Below, piece after piece: positions 14,973 to 23,343 of a stretch of 43,625 nucleotides of DNA. A program made the translations under genes and the position numbers. This DNA comes from Saccharopolyspora shandongensis (lineage in GTDB: Bacteria > Actinomycetota > Actinomycetes > Mycobacteriales > Pseudonocardiaceae). The stretch is from positions 1 to 43,625 of the forward strand of contig NZ_FNOK01000072.1 in assembly GCF_900106995.1 (NCBI RefSeq). The letters run 5' to 3'. Every line of letters starts with the position of its first letter. Position 1 is the stretch's first letter. The notes beneath the pieces are model-generated. The model saw only the letters and a program-made list of their open reading frames with translations. It did no database searches and had not been told where the DNA came from.

Positions 14973-17042
14973 ATGGTCGTCCCCTCACCAAGATATGCCG
15001 AACGAATAACCGGTGCTCAAGCCCTGCTCCGAAGCCTGGAACTAGCCGGGACGGAGGTGATCTTTGGCTTGCCCGGGGGCGCGATCCTGCCGGCGTATGA
15101 TGCGCTGGTCGATTCGAAGACGCTGCGGCACGTATTGGTACGGCACGAGCAATGCGCCGGTCACGCGGCGAGGGGCTACGCCCAGGCGACCGGGAGGGTT
15201 GGGGTTTGTCTGGTTACCAGCGGTCCCGGCGCGACAAATCTCGTCACTCCCCTGGCCGACGCGTACCGAGACTCGATCCCGATTGTGGCGATCACCGGCC
15301 AAGTGCCCAGCACGGCGATCGGAACGGACGCTTTCCAGGAGATTGACGTCCTGGGGATCACTCTACCCATTACCAAGCACGGGTTCGCAGTCACCGACGC
15401 CGAACAGATCCCTGCTGCGATCGCCGACGCATTTCGGATTGCCAGGGCTGGCAGGCCCGGGCCGGTGGTCGTTGACGTGTGCAAGGATGCCTTGCTCGCC
15501 GCCACTCCCTTCCCTGGACTACTAGGGTCTGCGCCCCAGACGCCGACCATTTATGACGAAGAGTTGCTGCGTAGCGCCCTAAAGCTGCTGAGTTCGGCAT
15601 CGCGGCCAGTGCTCTACGTAGGCGGTGGTGCCGTTCTCGGGGACGCTGCTCCGGAGCTGTTGCGCTTTGCAGAGCACACCGGGATACCTGTGGTGACCAC
15701 GCTCATGGGACTCGGCGTCTTCCCGGACAGCCATCCATTGCACATGGGCATGCCGGGTATGCACGGATCAGTGGCCGCGGTCGGCGCTCTGCAACAGGCT
15801 GACTTGCTCATCGCGGTCGGCGTTCGCTTCGACGACCGAGTGACCGGACAACTGTCCACGTTCGCCCCCGGGGCACAGGTCATACATATCGACATCGACG
15901 CCACCGAGGTTTCTCGTGTCCGGCACGCCGATGTGCCCCTGGTCGGCAATTGCAAGCAGGTCCTCGGCGAACTCCACCGGCTAAGCGCTGCAGAGGATCT
16001 CCGCTACGACTTCACGGCCTGGACCAGGATCTTGCAGGGGTATCAGAAGACCTATCGCCCGGCCTACGAACAGCCAGCGGAGGGCCTGTCCGCCCCTCGT
16101 GTGCTACGCCGGCTGAGCGAACTGGCCGCGCCGGAGGCGATCTACGTGACCGGGGTTGGCCAACATCAGATGTGGGCTGCCCAGTGCATCGGCTTCGAAC
16201 GTCCGCGCTCGCTGATCACCTCGGGCGGGCTTGGCACGATGGGAGTGGCGGTGCCTGCCGCCATGGGCGCGAAAATGGCTTTGCCCGAGCGCGAGGTCTG
16301 GGCGATCGACGGCGACGGCTGCTTTCAGATGACGCATCAGGAGCTCGCCACGTGCGTGGCCGAACGAATCCCCATCAAGATCGCTGTGATCAACAACGGT
16401 AGTTATGGCATGGTCCGGCAGTGGCAGAACCTTTTCTACGACCAGCGGTACTCGCAGTCTGAATTGAACACCGTTGGGTCAGCGCCGGATTTCGTGCGGC
16501 TCGCCGAAGCATATGGATGCGTCGGCCTGCGATGCACGACGATCGATGAACTCGACGACGTGGTTCGACGCGCTCTGGAAATCACCGACACTCCAGTGGT
16601 CATCGATTTCCAGGTGCCGGCCAGTGAGATGGTGTGGCCGATGATCGAGCCAGGCGTCAGCAACGATGACATCGCCATTGCCCGAGGTATGTCACCATGC
16701 TGGGATACGAGCATCGTTCGCGAGGAAGTCATCGCGAGAAACGCGAGTAACAAGTTGGCCTGCGCCTCCCCTCGAGCAGTTTTCTTGGTTACGCGGGACA
16801 CGCCTTACGTAGTGCCGCGCGTTACGGCCACAGTGCGCCGGTGCGGCCTCACCATTGACCGAATGTCGCTGGAAAGCCGCAGCGGGCGGCAATACTTGGA
16901 ACTGTTCTTGAAATCTTCCGGGGACCGCGTCGAATCCCTGATGGACAGTCTCCGGAACCTGGCAGATGTTCTCGAATGCAAGGCTATAGAACAGGAGGAA
17001 AGTCATGAGTACGAGCGGCTTGACCACGACGCAATCGGGTAG
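14973..17042 (+). CDS. ilvB: Acetolactate synthase with fused ACT-like regulatory tail
   Basis: A 689-residue thiamine-diphosphate enzyme that condenses two pyruvates to 2-acetolactate (or pyruvate with 2-ketobutyrate). The catalytic Glu is at about residue 59 (VRHEQCAGHAARG). IGTDAFQE, the FAD-type middle domain and the C-terminal diphosphate motif GDGCFQM...NNGSYGMVRQWQ mark an anabolic AHAS; the Trp in RQWQ is the specificity residue for 2-ketobutyrate. The large subunit normally ends near residue 570-600. Here about 70 more residues (about 600-671: RAVFLVTRDTP, VTATVRRCGLTIDRMS, LELFLKSSG) look like an ACT domain as in the small subunit IlvN. ATG 14973 follows GGAGG; ATG 14946 is in frame but lacks a site. 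It overlaps the next gene by 38 bases. Feeds valine/2-ketoisovalerate. Confidence 0.9.
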   Translation: MVVPSPRYAERITGAQALLRSLELAGTEVIFGLPGGAILPAYDALVDSKTLRHVLVRHEQCAGHAARGYAQATGRVGVCLVTSGPGATNLVTPLADAYRDSIPIVAITGQVPSTAIGTDAFQEIDVLGITLPITKHGFAVTDAEQIPAAIADAFRIARAGRPGPVVVDVCKDALLAATPFPGLLGSAPQTPTIYDEELLRSALKLLSSASRPVLYVGGGAVLGDAAPELLRFAEHTGIPVVTTLMGLGVFPDSHPLHMGMPGMHGSVAAVGALQQADLLIAVGVRFDDRVTGQLSTFAPGAQVIHIDIDATEVSRVRHADVPLVGNCKQVLGELHRLSAAEDLRYDFTAWTRILQGYQKTYRPAYEQPAEGLSAPRVLRRLSELAAPEAIYVTGVGQHQMWAAQCIGFERPRSLITSGGLGTMGVAVPAAMGAKMALPEREVWAIDGDGCFQMTHQELATCVAERIPIKIAVINNGSYGMVRQWQNLFYDQRYSQSELNTVGSAPDFVRLAEAYGCVGLRCTTIDELDDVVRRALEITDTPVVIDFQVPASEMVWPMIEPGVSNDDIAIARGMSPCWDTSIVREEVIARNASNKLACASPRAVFLVTRDTPYVVPRVTATVRRCGLTIDRMSLESRSGRQYLELFLKSSGDRVESLMDSLRNLADVLECKAIEQEESHEYERLDHDAIG

Positions 17043-18138
17043 CCAAGAAACTGCTAAGTTGCCACGTCCGCGGCGCGTAACCATGCAAGCCCTGACGCTT
17101 GTGGCGCACAACGAGGTCGCGTTGGCAGAACGGCCGGTACCGGAACCAGGTCCGCGCGATGCGGTAGTGCGAACCACCGCATCGATGATGTGCGCGAGCG
17201 ACGTACACAATCTAAGCGGAGCAATGGCTGTGCCGGTGGGCCGCGTCCTTGGGCACGAAAGTGTGGGGATCGTGAGCCGCGTTGGGGACGCAGTGACACG
17301 AGTACGCGAAGGCGAACGGGTGGCGGTTACCTCAGTCACGCCGTGCGGGTGCTGTGATTTCTGCCAGAGCGGGGCGCCACAGCAGTGCGGCGGTGGGGTT
17401 GGTGGCTATAAGTTCACCACACAACAGGACGGAAGTCTGGCTGAATACTTCGTCGTGCCAGATGCCGATTTCAACGTCGCCAGGATCCCCGACGAGCTGA
17501 CCGACGAGCAGGCGTTGTACGCGACCGACTCCATGAGCACGGGGCTCGCCGCAGCCGAACAAGCCAACATCCCTCTCGGCGGTACCGTTGCGGTGTTCGC
17601 TCAGGGCGCGGTCGGTCTCTCCGTCACGGCAGGAGCCCGCTTGCTCGGCGCCGGCACAGTCATAACCACTGCGACTCGCCCACTCAATGCCCGGCTGTCC
17701 GCACAGTTCGGCAGCGATCTAGTCATCAACCCGCGCCACGAGGATGCGATCAACAAGATCCGGGACGTCGTCGGCCAGCACGGGGTCGATTGCGCCATCG
17801 AGGCACTCGGCACCCACGAGACCTTCGAGCAGGCCGTTCGCGCAACGAAAGCCGGCGGCACGGTGGTCAATGCCGGCTACCACGGCTGGCAGGCCACCGG
17901 GCCGCTGCCGATTCCACTGGTGTCCTTCGGCTTCGGCATGGGTGGCAAGACCATCCGAGCGATGCTCTGCCCTGGCGGCTCCGAGCGTCTTCAGCGGTTG
18001 TTCCGGCTCATGGTCAACAAGCGCATCGACCCCACACCGATGACGACGCACCGTTTCGGCTTCGGAGACGCGGCGAAAGCTTTCGACCTCCTCGCTTCAC
18101 GCGCTGACGGAATTATCAAGCCGCTCATCACGTACTGA
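17005..18138 (+). CDS. Zinc-dependent alcohol dehydrogenase (secondary-alcohol type)
   Basis: A 377-residue medium-chain dehydrogenase with about 25 extra N-terminal residues. Zinc ligands: Cys in MMCASDVHN and His-Glu in LGHESVG; structural loop TPCGCCDFCQSGAPQQC. The TDSMSTGLAAAE segment is typical of secondary-alcohol/isopropanol-type NADP enzymes. The cofactor strand is VAVFAQGAVGLSV. ATG 17005 has an ideal AGGAGG site inside the synthase gene, so both are translated together; the overlap is 38 bases. Being coupled to acetolactate synthase, it may reduce acetoin/diacetyl or an acyloin product. This is inference; the family accepts many ketones. Confidence 0.85.
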   Translation: MSTSGLTTTQSGSQETAKLPRPRRVTMQALTLVAHNEVALAERPVPEPGPRDAVVRTTASMMCASDVHNLSGAMAVPVGRVLGHESVGIVSRVGDAVTRVREGERVAVTSVTPCGCCDFCQSGAPQQCGGGVGGYKFTTQQDGSLAEYFVVPDADFNVARIPDELTDEQALYATDSMSTGLAAAEQANIPLGGTVAVFAQGAVGLSVTAGARLLGAGTVITTATRPLNARLSAQFGSDLVINPRHEDAINKIRDVVGQHGVDCAIEALGTHETFEQAVRATKAGGTVVNAGYHGWQATGPLPIPLVSFGFGMGGKTIRAMLCPGGSERLQRLFRLMVNKRIDPTPMTTHRFGFGDAAKAFDLLASRADGIIKPLITY

Positions 18139-18140
18139 GT

Positions 18141-18317
18141 GCCTGTCGGCGAATGCCGTCCGCGCCTTTGGAAGCGGCGCAGCCGCTTGCATCCACCTTG
18201 CCAAGATGACCATCGGCGGGTTCTGAGAGGTTTCCTGGCGAGGACGGCCCCTCCGCCGTGTATTTGGACATACATAAGGAGGGGCACCCACAGTCCAGGG
18301 AACCTCTCAGGTTCCGC
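18141..18317. repeat. Structured repeat, copy B (full length)
   Basis: Begins three bases after the dehydrogenase stop. It holds a perfect hairpin AAGCGGC (18172-18178)/GCCGCTT (18182-18188) and a large imperfect hairpin with arms 18216-18254 and 18278-18317. The inner stem is GCCCCTCC/GGAGGGGC, there is a middle bulge, and the outer stem of about 15 pairs is built on CTGAGAGGTT and CCTGG. It shares the first 140 bases with copy A at 2451. It is non-coding and lies 50 bases before the KAS III-like gene. Confidence 0.7.
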
Positions 18318-18366
18318 TAAGCGACCACCCACCCAGACCATTACCCAACAGTCTCTGAGGGACGGC

Positions 18367-19371
18367 ATGACACAGACTGCAGGCATTCTCGGCGCTGGCT
18401 ATTCGGTCCCGAACGGGGTCCGACGCAACGACGACCCGGCATATGCTTCGCTGAATCAGAACCGCAATGCCCAGGGCGTGATCGAGGCGGCCGTCTTCCG
18501 CGGCCTCGATCGCCGCCGAGTGCTCGCCAAGGGCGAACGCATTGAAGACCATGTCGTCAAAGCCGCCGATCTCGCGCTGGGCAAAGCAGGGCTCGAGCCC
18601 GCCGACATCGACCGGTTGTACGGCTACATTACCGTGCCGGAATACCTCACCCCTAACAGCCTGTACCACGTGCACCACCTGCTTGGGCTTCCCTCTGAAG
18701 TCGTGGTCGTACCGATCAACAGCGAGTACAGCAACTTCCTGCTCGGCGTCGTGCACGCAGCCGAGGCGGTAGAAGCCGGCCGGGCCCGCAACTCGCTGGT
18801 CGCCTGCGGCGCCAACTGGACCGGACACATGGACTACACCAAAGGCCACGCGGTCAGCATCGGCGACGCGGCCGGTGCGGCGGTGGTCGGTCCTTCCGAT
18901 CGATTCGTGGTCCTTGACCACTTGACGCAGACCGCAAGCAGCCAATACCACGGCCTGACTATGACCATGAGAACGTTGCACCTCAACGGACTCACGCTGC
19001 TCCCCGTCGATCCGGTCACCGGGCTGCCGACCCCGACCTACGACATGACGCAGACCGGGATCGAGGATCTCGGCGGGCTGGTCAAGGACGCCGTTGCAGT
19101 AGTGGCACTGGACCTGCTCAAACGCAATGACGTGGACCCGAACCAGGTAACCCTGATGACCCACCAGGGTTCCCGGATCCTGATGGACCACTGGAATGAG
19201 CGCATCAAACCCCGGGAATACCTGGACACCCTCGCAGAGCACGGCAATATGACCGTGGCCACCTACCCGGTCAATCTTGCGTACTACCTCGACGAGATCA
19301 CCACCGAGTACACGCTGATCGTGGCAGTCGCATGCGGTCTACATGTGACAGCGTTGCTGCTGCGCAACTGA
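18367..19371 (+). CDS. KAS III-like protein lacking the active-site cysteine
   Basis: A 334-residue thiolase-fold protein of the ketoacyl-ACP synthase III family. The N-terminal GILGAGYSVPN, EDHVVKAADLALGKAGLEPADID, SLVACGANWTGH and GDAAGAAVVGPS segments match FabH-like proteins. The Cys of the usual A-C-S-G-F motif is replaced: the segment reads NSEYSNFLLG with Tyr121 at the Cys position. The His in LMTHQGSRIL and an Asn in YPVNLAYYL remain. Without Cys it cannot form the normal acyl-enzyme, so it is either a non-condensing acyltransferase, a partner subunit or inactive. ATG 18367 has GAGGGA five bases upstream; the longer frame crosses the repeat and is rejected. It follows the synthase and dehydrogenase on the same strand. 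Confidence 0.8.
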   Translation: MTQTAGILGAGYSVPNGVRRNDDPAYASLNQNRNAQGVIEAAVFRGLDRRRVLAKGERIEDHVVKAADLALGKAGLEPADIDRLYGYITVPEYLTPNSLYHVHHLLGLPSEVVVVPINSEYSNFLLGVVHAAEAVEAGRARNSLVACGANWTGHMDYTKGHAVSIGDAAGAAVVGPSDRFVVLDHLTQTASSQYHGLTMTMRTLHLNGLTLLPVDPVTGLPTPTYDMTQTGIEDLGGLVKDAVAVVALDLLKRNDVDPNQVTLMTHQGSRILMDHWNERIKPREYLDTLAEHGNMTVATYPVNLAYYLDEITTEYTLIVAVACGLHVTALLLRN

Positions 19372-19401
19372 GCTACTGCCTCGTCCGGCAACGTGTGTGG
19401 T

Positions 19402-19429
19402 GAGTGGGGCGCAGCAATGTGTCCCACTC
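19402..19429. terminator. Weak convergent hairpin
   Basis: GAGTGGG (19402-19408) pairs with CCCACTC (19423-19429) over a 14-base loop, between the KAS III-like gene and the convergent unknown gene. It is plausible as a terminator but weak. Confidence 0.4.
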
Positions 19430-19478
19430 TCCCAACGAACGCGAGTTTCCCCTGCGCCGGTCTGTTTCCCGGCGCTGC

Positions 19479-20591
19479 TTACCTCGGCTCCCCGCAGGCG
19501 TGCAGGCTGCCGCCCGCGCTGGGCAGGAGTGTCCCAAGCGGATGCAGCCCCACGGCCTGCAGATCCAGCCCAGCCCGTTCGGCGACTGTCCGCGCCGTGG
19601 AAAGAATCCGGGACTCGGCCGGATCCTCCACGCATATCAGCAATCGCCCAGATCGTCCGTGCAGTTCTGGGCAACCGGCTCGCAGCACTTGCACCACATA
19701 GGCCAACCGGACCAGCTCGGAGTAACTGGTGACCTGTTCGGTCGGAGCGATGCGGCGCCAGACCGGATCGACGTCGGCTAGGAACCGCAGTGCCTGTTGG
19801 GGCGTGGTTCCTGGCGACCGGCCGCGGGCAATGTCCGCAATATCGGCCAGCCCCTCGACGACGACAGCGTGCAGGCCCTCGGCGAGACAGCGCCGCACCA
19901 CCAGCTCGTGGACCTGGGCGTTGCGCTGACGCACCAAATCCTGCCAGTAGTGCCACAATTCCGGTGCCAGCATCGGCGTACCCCGCTCGTCCAGCAAGGC
20001 GGCCAAGTAGTGCAGGTGGGGTATGTCCCAGTCCATTGTGGGAGGCACTCGTATCGCCGCCCACCGCGCCAACGCTCCCGCGAGTCCGGCCAGTGCCGCT
20101 GAGGTCGTGGTCTCATAGGCGGAGAGCTCCGCTTGGGCCCGCAGAGTGTGCAGAGTGCGCACCTCCTCGGGTTGCGGCGCCCGCGTCAATTCCACCGCTC
20201 CCGCCTCTCCCACCGCCCACAACGCTCCGGTCCCCCACAGACACAGTCCCGAGGACAGCACCACCTCGTCGACCGCGACCTGACGCGCACGCAAATGCGA
20301 CAGCCCGGCCGCACGCACCCAGTGCCGGTCATCCTCCTCGCCAAGTGCCACGAACCAGCTGCCGCCCGCTGGTGACCGCTCCTCCACCGCTGCTTCGCCC
20401 AGCGCCACATCCTGCGCGCCAAGCAAGCTCAGCAGGTGCTCCAACCCGCGCCGCGCACGCCTCAACGACTTGGACTCCGGTGCCCTGGAATGCAAGGTGA
20501 ACCGATCGGTCAATCGCACCTTCCCCACCGCGGTCTCGCACCACGGCACCGGAACACCCATCGTCAGCGAAGAAGGATCGAGTCGCAGCAT
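19479..20591 (-). CDS. Unknown 370-residue protein beside the acyl-AMP ligase
   Basis: I do not recognise the family. The protein is soluble and rich in Leu, Ala and Arg. It has no signal peptide or membrane helix and appears mostly helical after residue 120. Visible stretches: GVPVPWCETAVG near the start, SKSLRRARRGLEHLL, a WDIPHLHYLAALLDERGTP segment in the middle, and GRLLICVEDPAES near the end. Codon use is typical for the genome, so it is a real gene. ATG 20591 has AAAGG upstream; ATG 20642 in frame is an alternative. It follows the truncated acyl-AMP ligase by 115 bases on the same strand, so a role with that ligase is possible, but no function can be given. Confidence 0.6.
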   Translation of the reverse strand: MLRLDPSSLTMGVPVPWCETAVGKVRLTDRFTLHSRAPESKSLRRARRGLEHLLSLLGAQDVALGEAAVEERSPAGGSWFVALGEEDDRHWVRAAGLSHLRARQVAVDEVVLSSGLCLWGTGALWAVGEAGAVELTRAPQPEEVRTLHTLRAQAELSAYETTTSAALAGLAGALARWAAIRVPPTMDWDIPHLHYLAALLDERGTPMLAPELWHYWQDLVRQRNAQVHELVVRRCLAEGLHAVVVEGLADIADIARGRSPGTTPQQALRFLADVDPVWRRIAPTEQVTSYSELVRLAYVVQVLRAGCPELHGRSGRLLICVEDPAESRILSTARTVAERAGLDLQAVGLHPLGTLLPSAGGSLHACGEPR

Positions 20592-20706
20592 GCGAACCTT
20601 TCTGGTGAGAAGGACTCGGGGAGAACGAAAGGCGTCTGACATCACCACCGAGCCGGGATGCCATCGCGTGTCGTCCCTGAAAGAACGTGCGCTACCAACA
20701 CAGGGC

Positions 20707-22269
20707 TTACAAAACATGCTTGGCCCGCTTGAAAAATTCGGTCCCGCCCGGGCGGATCAGAGGATGACACCGGCGAACGGATTCCTCGATGTCCTGCGGG
20801 TAGTAGTTGTCGCCCCGGATGGTGATCAGTTCCTTGAGTCGACCGGTGACGAACAATTCCCCGTTGTGCAGGAAGCCGAGATCACCCGTCCGCAGATACT
20901 CGCGGGGGTCGCCGTCGGACACGCGAGCGCGAAAAGTCTCACGGGTCTCGTCCGCCAAGCCCCAGTACCCGAGGGCTTTGGTGGGCGAGTCGACCCAGAT
21001 CTCCCCCACCTGCCCTGGATCACATGGCTTGTGGGTGTCGGGATCGACGATGCGGACGCGGGCATCTTCCTTGGTGACCCAACCACTGCCATAAAGACCG
21101 ACCACATCCCGCGCGGACCCGGCCTCCACCGGCCGCACGCGGCCCTTCTCCAGCTCCCGCTTGTCCACCCACATCGGTCCACCGCTGCCCACGCTCAGGC
21201 TCAATGTGTGCTCGGCCATGCCGTAACCGGGGTGGAACACCGCAGGCTTCAGACCGCGCAGTATGAAAGCGTTCCAGAACCGCTCCATGGTCTGTGGCAG
21301 CACCATTTCGCCTGAGGAACCGAGAATTCGCACGGCGCTGAGGTCCCATTCGGCGCGCTGCTCCAAGGTCGTCTTGCGGACCATCAGGTCGTAGGCGAAG
21401 TTCGGCGCCGACGTGTGCGTGGCGCGTATCCGGGACATGACGTCGAACCACACCGAGGGCCGCTGCAGAAAGCTCAGGGGCGACATCACGTAGGTCCGCC
21501 CGGAGTGCCCCACGATGGTGTTCAGCAAGAAGCTGATCAATCCGAGGTCGTGGAAGTGCGGTACCCAGGTGACCGCGACCGTGTCGTCGCCGAGCCCCAG
21601 GTCCGCAGCCAGGAACAGCAACTCGTGGTAGATGTTGCGATGGCTGACGATCACGCCTTTCTGGAAGTCCGTCGAGCCGGACGTGTACTGTAGGAATGCA
21701 GGCTCATCGGGATCTGCGTGGGCGTACCAACGCCGCAGGTCGACCACGTCCACCTCGCCACCATCGCGTGAATCGGTGGCCAGCCAAGGAATCTCGGGTA
21801 GTTCGGGCGCCTCGGACGGGAGCGGGCGCGCTCTTATCGCAGCCTCGATCGCCCCCTGGTAGGCATCGTGGGTCAGCACCACACGCGCACCGGAGCTGAC
21901 CGCAATGGCCGCCAAAGCCCCGGTGTCGGTCGCGAGCCTGCACGGATTCGGCGCGGCGACCGGAACTGGGATCACGCCGCAGGCAAGACATCCAAGGAAC
22001 GCGCTGACGAAATCCAGGGAAGGCAGGTAGACCAGCAGGGCCCGGTCGCCACGCCGGACGTCCCGTTCTGCCAGCAGAGACATGACCCGGTGCGCGTCCT
22101 GGGCCAGGCGATGCACTGTCATCGACTCGACATCGCGGCCCTCGTCGTCGACGAAGACGAAAAGCTCGCGGTGCATGTCGCGCTCGTGAAGATCGGCGAA
22201 CGCCGACAGAATCGTGCCTGCACCGGGGCTCGCGACCGGGCGCGGATCCGGCTCGACGTCCGATTGCAC
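20707..22269 (-). CDS. Fatty acyl-AMP ligase, C-terminally truncated
   Basis: A 520-residue adenylate-forming enzyme of the FAAL group, which activates fatty acids as acyl-AMP for transfer to an acyl carrier protein. Motifs: LQYTSGSTDFQKGV (P-loop A3), VTWVPHFHDLGLI, HPGYGMAEHTLSLS, and GYWGLADETRETF, which belongs to the FAAL-type insertion region. RTGDLGFLHNGELFVTGR (A7-A8 hinge) and DNYYPQDIEESV follow. FAALs usually continue about 60-100 residues past CHPLIRPG; here the frame ends with GGTEFFKRAKHVL and a stop. The C-terminal subdomain with the catalytic lysine is therefore missing, which should abolish adenylation. GTG 22269 has AGGGAGG upstream. Likely a gene in decay, once loading a lipid starter onto a carrier protein. 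Confidence 0.85.
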   Translation of the reverse strand: MQSDVEPDPRPVASPGAGTILSAFADLHERDMHRELFVFVDDEGRDVESMTVHRLAQDAHRVMSLLAERDVRRGDRALLVYLPSLDFVSAFLGCLACGVIPVPVAAPNPCRLATDTGALAAIAVSSGARVVLTHDAYQGAIEAAIRARPLPSEAPELPEIPWLATDSRDGGEVDVVDLRRWYAHADPDEPAFLQYTSGSTDFQKGVIVSHRNIYHELLFLAADLGLGDDTVAVTWVPHFHDLGLISFLLNTIVGHSGRTYVMSPLSFLQRPSVWFDVMSRIRATHTSAPNFAYDLMVRKTTLEQRAEWDLSAVRILGSSGEMVLPQTMERFWNAFILRGLKPAVFHPGYGMAEHTLSLSVGSGGPMWVDKRELEKGRVRPVEAGSARDVVGLYGSGWVTKEDARVRIVDPDTHKPCDPGQVGEIWVDSPTKALGYWGLADETRETFRARVSDGDPREYLRTGDLGFLHNGELFVTGRLKELITIRGDNYYPQDIEESVRRCHPLIRPGGTEFFKRAKHVL

Positions 22270-22747
22270 AACGAGCCTCCCTGTCTGCGGTCGCGGCACG
22301 CGAACCACTTGATCTGGCAGCCAACAGACCAGACAGCACCGAGCGGACGGCCTTGCACCGGACCGGCCGAATCCGACCCGGACGCTGAAAACGTAGGAAC
22401 CCCGGTGCGGTGGCCGAAAGGGCGCCATCCTCGAAGTTGCCTGATCGACCCTCGTTTCCTGCCCATCCATCCGCCCAACGGCGTGAGGCAAGATGTGCGC
22501 AAGCGAGTGCTACTTGTATTCGCCATAGCACACTGAGCCGGCAGCAACCAAGGTGCTCACGGACCGTGCAGCGCGCCCTCGAGAATGTCTGACGGCGGAT
22601 TCGCAAGGGAATATGTTCATGCCCGCACGGGCAGATCTGTTCGCACCCTGTTGCAGAGCCGAGTCTCTCCGACATAGCTTCACAACGCAATTTCCATGCG
22701 ACCGCAGCAATAGTGATTCGGCGCAGAGACACCTGAAACGGAGAAAT
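22270..22747. other. Divergent intergenic region
   Basis: 478 bases between the acyl-AMP ligase (minus) and the secreted protein (plus). Several overlapping ORFs run through it but none has a convincing start or family match. It should contain both promoters. Confidence 0.45.
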
Positions 22748-23128
22748 ATGCCCTTCGCGAACACCCTCAAGCGAGCAAGTTCTTCCGCCATCACTGTCGG
22801 TGTCCTGGCATCGGCCACCATGCTGGCTGCCACGACGCCCGCCTCAGCCGCCACCGGTCAGCTTACCGTGTGCTCGCGGGGCGACTACGCGTCCTACGTG
22901 GAGTTTCCTGCGCGAGGCGGTATGACCACGAATATCGTGCACCGTGGCCAGTGCCAGAAGTTCACTGGCTTTGGGTCCAGTACCGCCGTCGAGTCGATCA
23001 ACGTTTACGGCATCCACAGCCCGTCCACGTTCTGGGTCCAGAGCGGCAAGTTCCGTCCGAGCCGAGGCGGAAACGTCATCACGTACGGTTCCTCGGCCCA
23101 CGCATGGGCGTCGATGCCGCAGATCTGA
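22748..23128 (+). CDS. Small secreted protein
   Basis: A 126-residue protein with a clear Sec signal peptide: basic start (NTLKRASS), hydrophobic core (ITVGVLASATML) and an ASA-type cleavage site near residue 34 (TPASA|ATG). The mature part of about 92 residues has two Cys (TVCSRGD and GQCQKF), likely one disulfide, and is rich in Gly, Ser and aromatic residues. No enzyme motif is seen. ATG 22748 has GGAG upstream. A perfect 17-bp hairpin follows. I do not recognise the family; small secreted actinomycete proteins of this type include inhibitors and wall-associated factors. Confidence 0.75.
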   Translation: MPFANTLKRASSSAITVGVLASATMLAATTPASAATGQLTVCSRGDYASYVEFPARGGMTTNIVHRGQCQKFTGFGSSTAVESINVYGIHSPSTFWVQSGKFRPSRGGNVITYGSSAHAWASMPQI

Positions 23129-23223
23129 CCAATAGTCTCAACCAACCCTGAGACCGGCGCGAAGATCTCCGCTCGGTGAAATCCGCCAAGTCCTGCCCTG
23201 TCGGTAAATCACGCTGACGAATC

Positions 23224-23262
23224 AGACTGCCGCTGCGCGATTCGGTCGCGCAGCGGCAGTCT
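23224..23262. terminator. Perfect 17-bp convergent terminator
   Basis: Arms 23224-23240 and 23246-23262 pair perfectly around TTCGG, followed by GTTT. It lies between the secreted protein and the convergent SDR pseudogene. Confidence 0.85.
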
Positions 23263-23343
23263 GTTTCCAGGTTTCAAGCTCAGCACCGGATAATGCGTTG
23301 GTGACCCACACCTTGGTGGGGTTGTAATGACCTTGTCGCCTGC

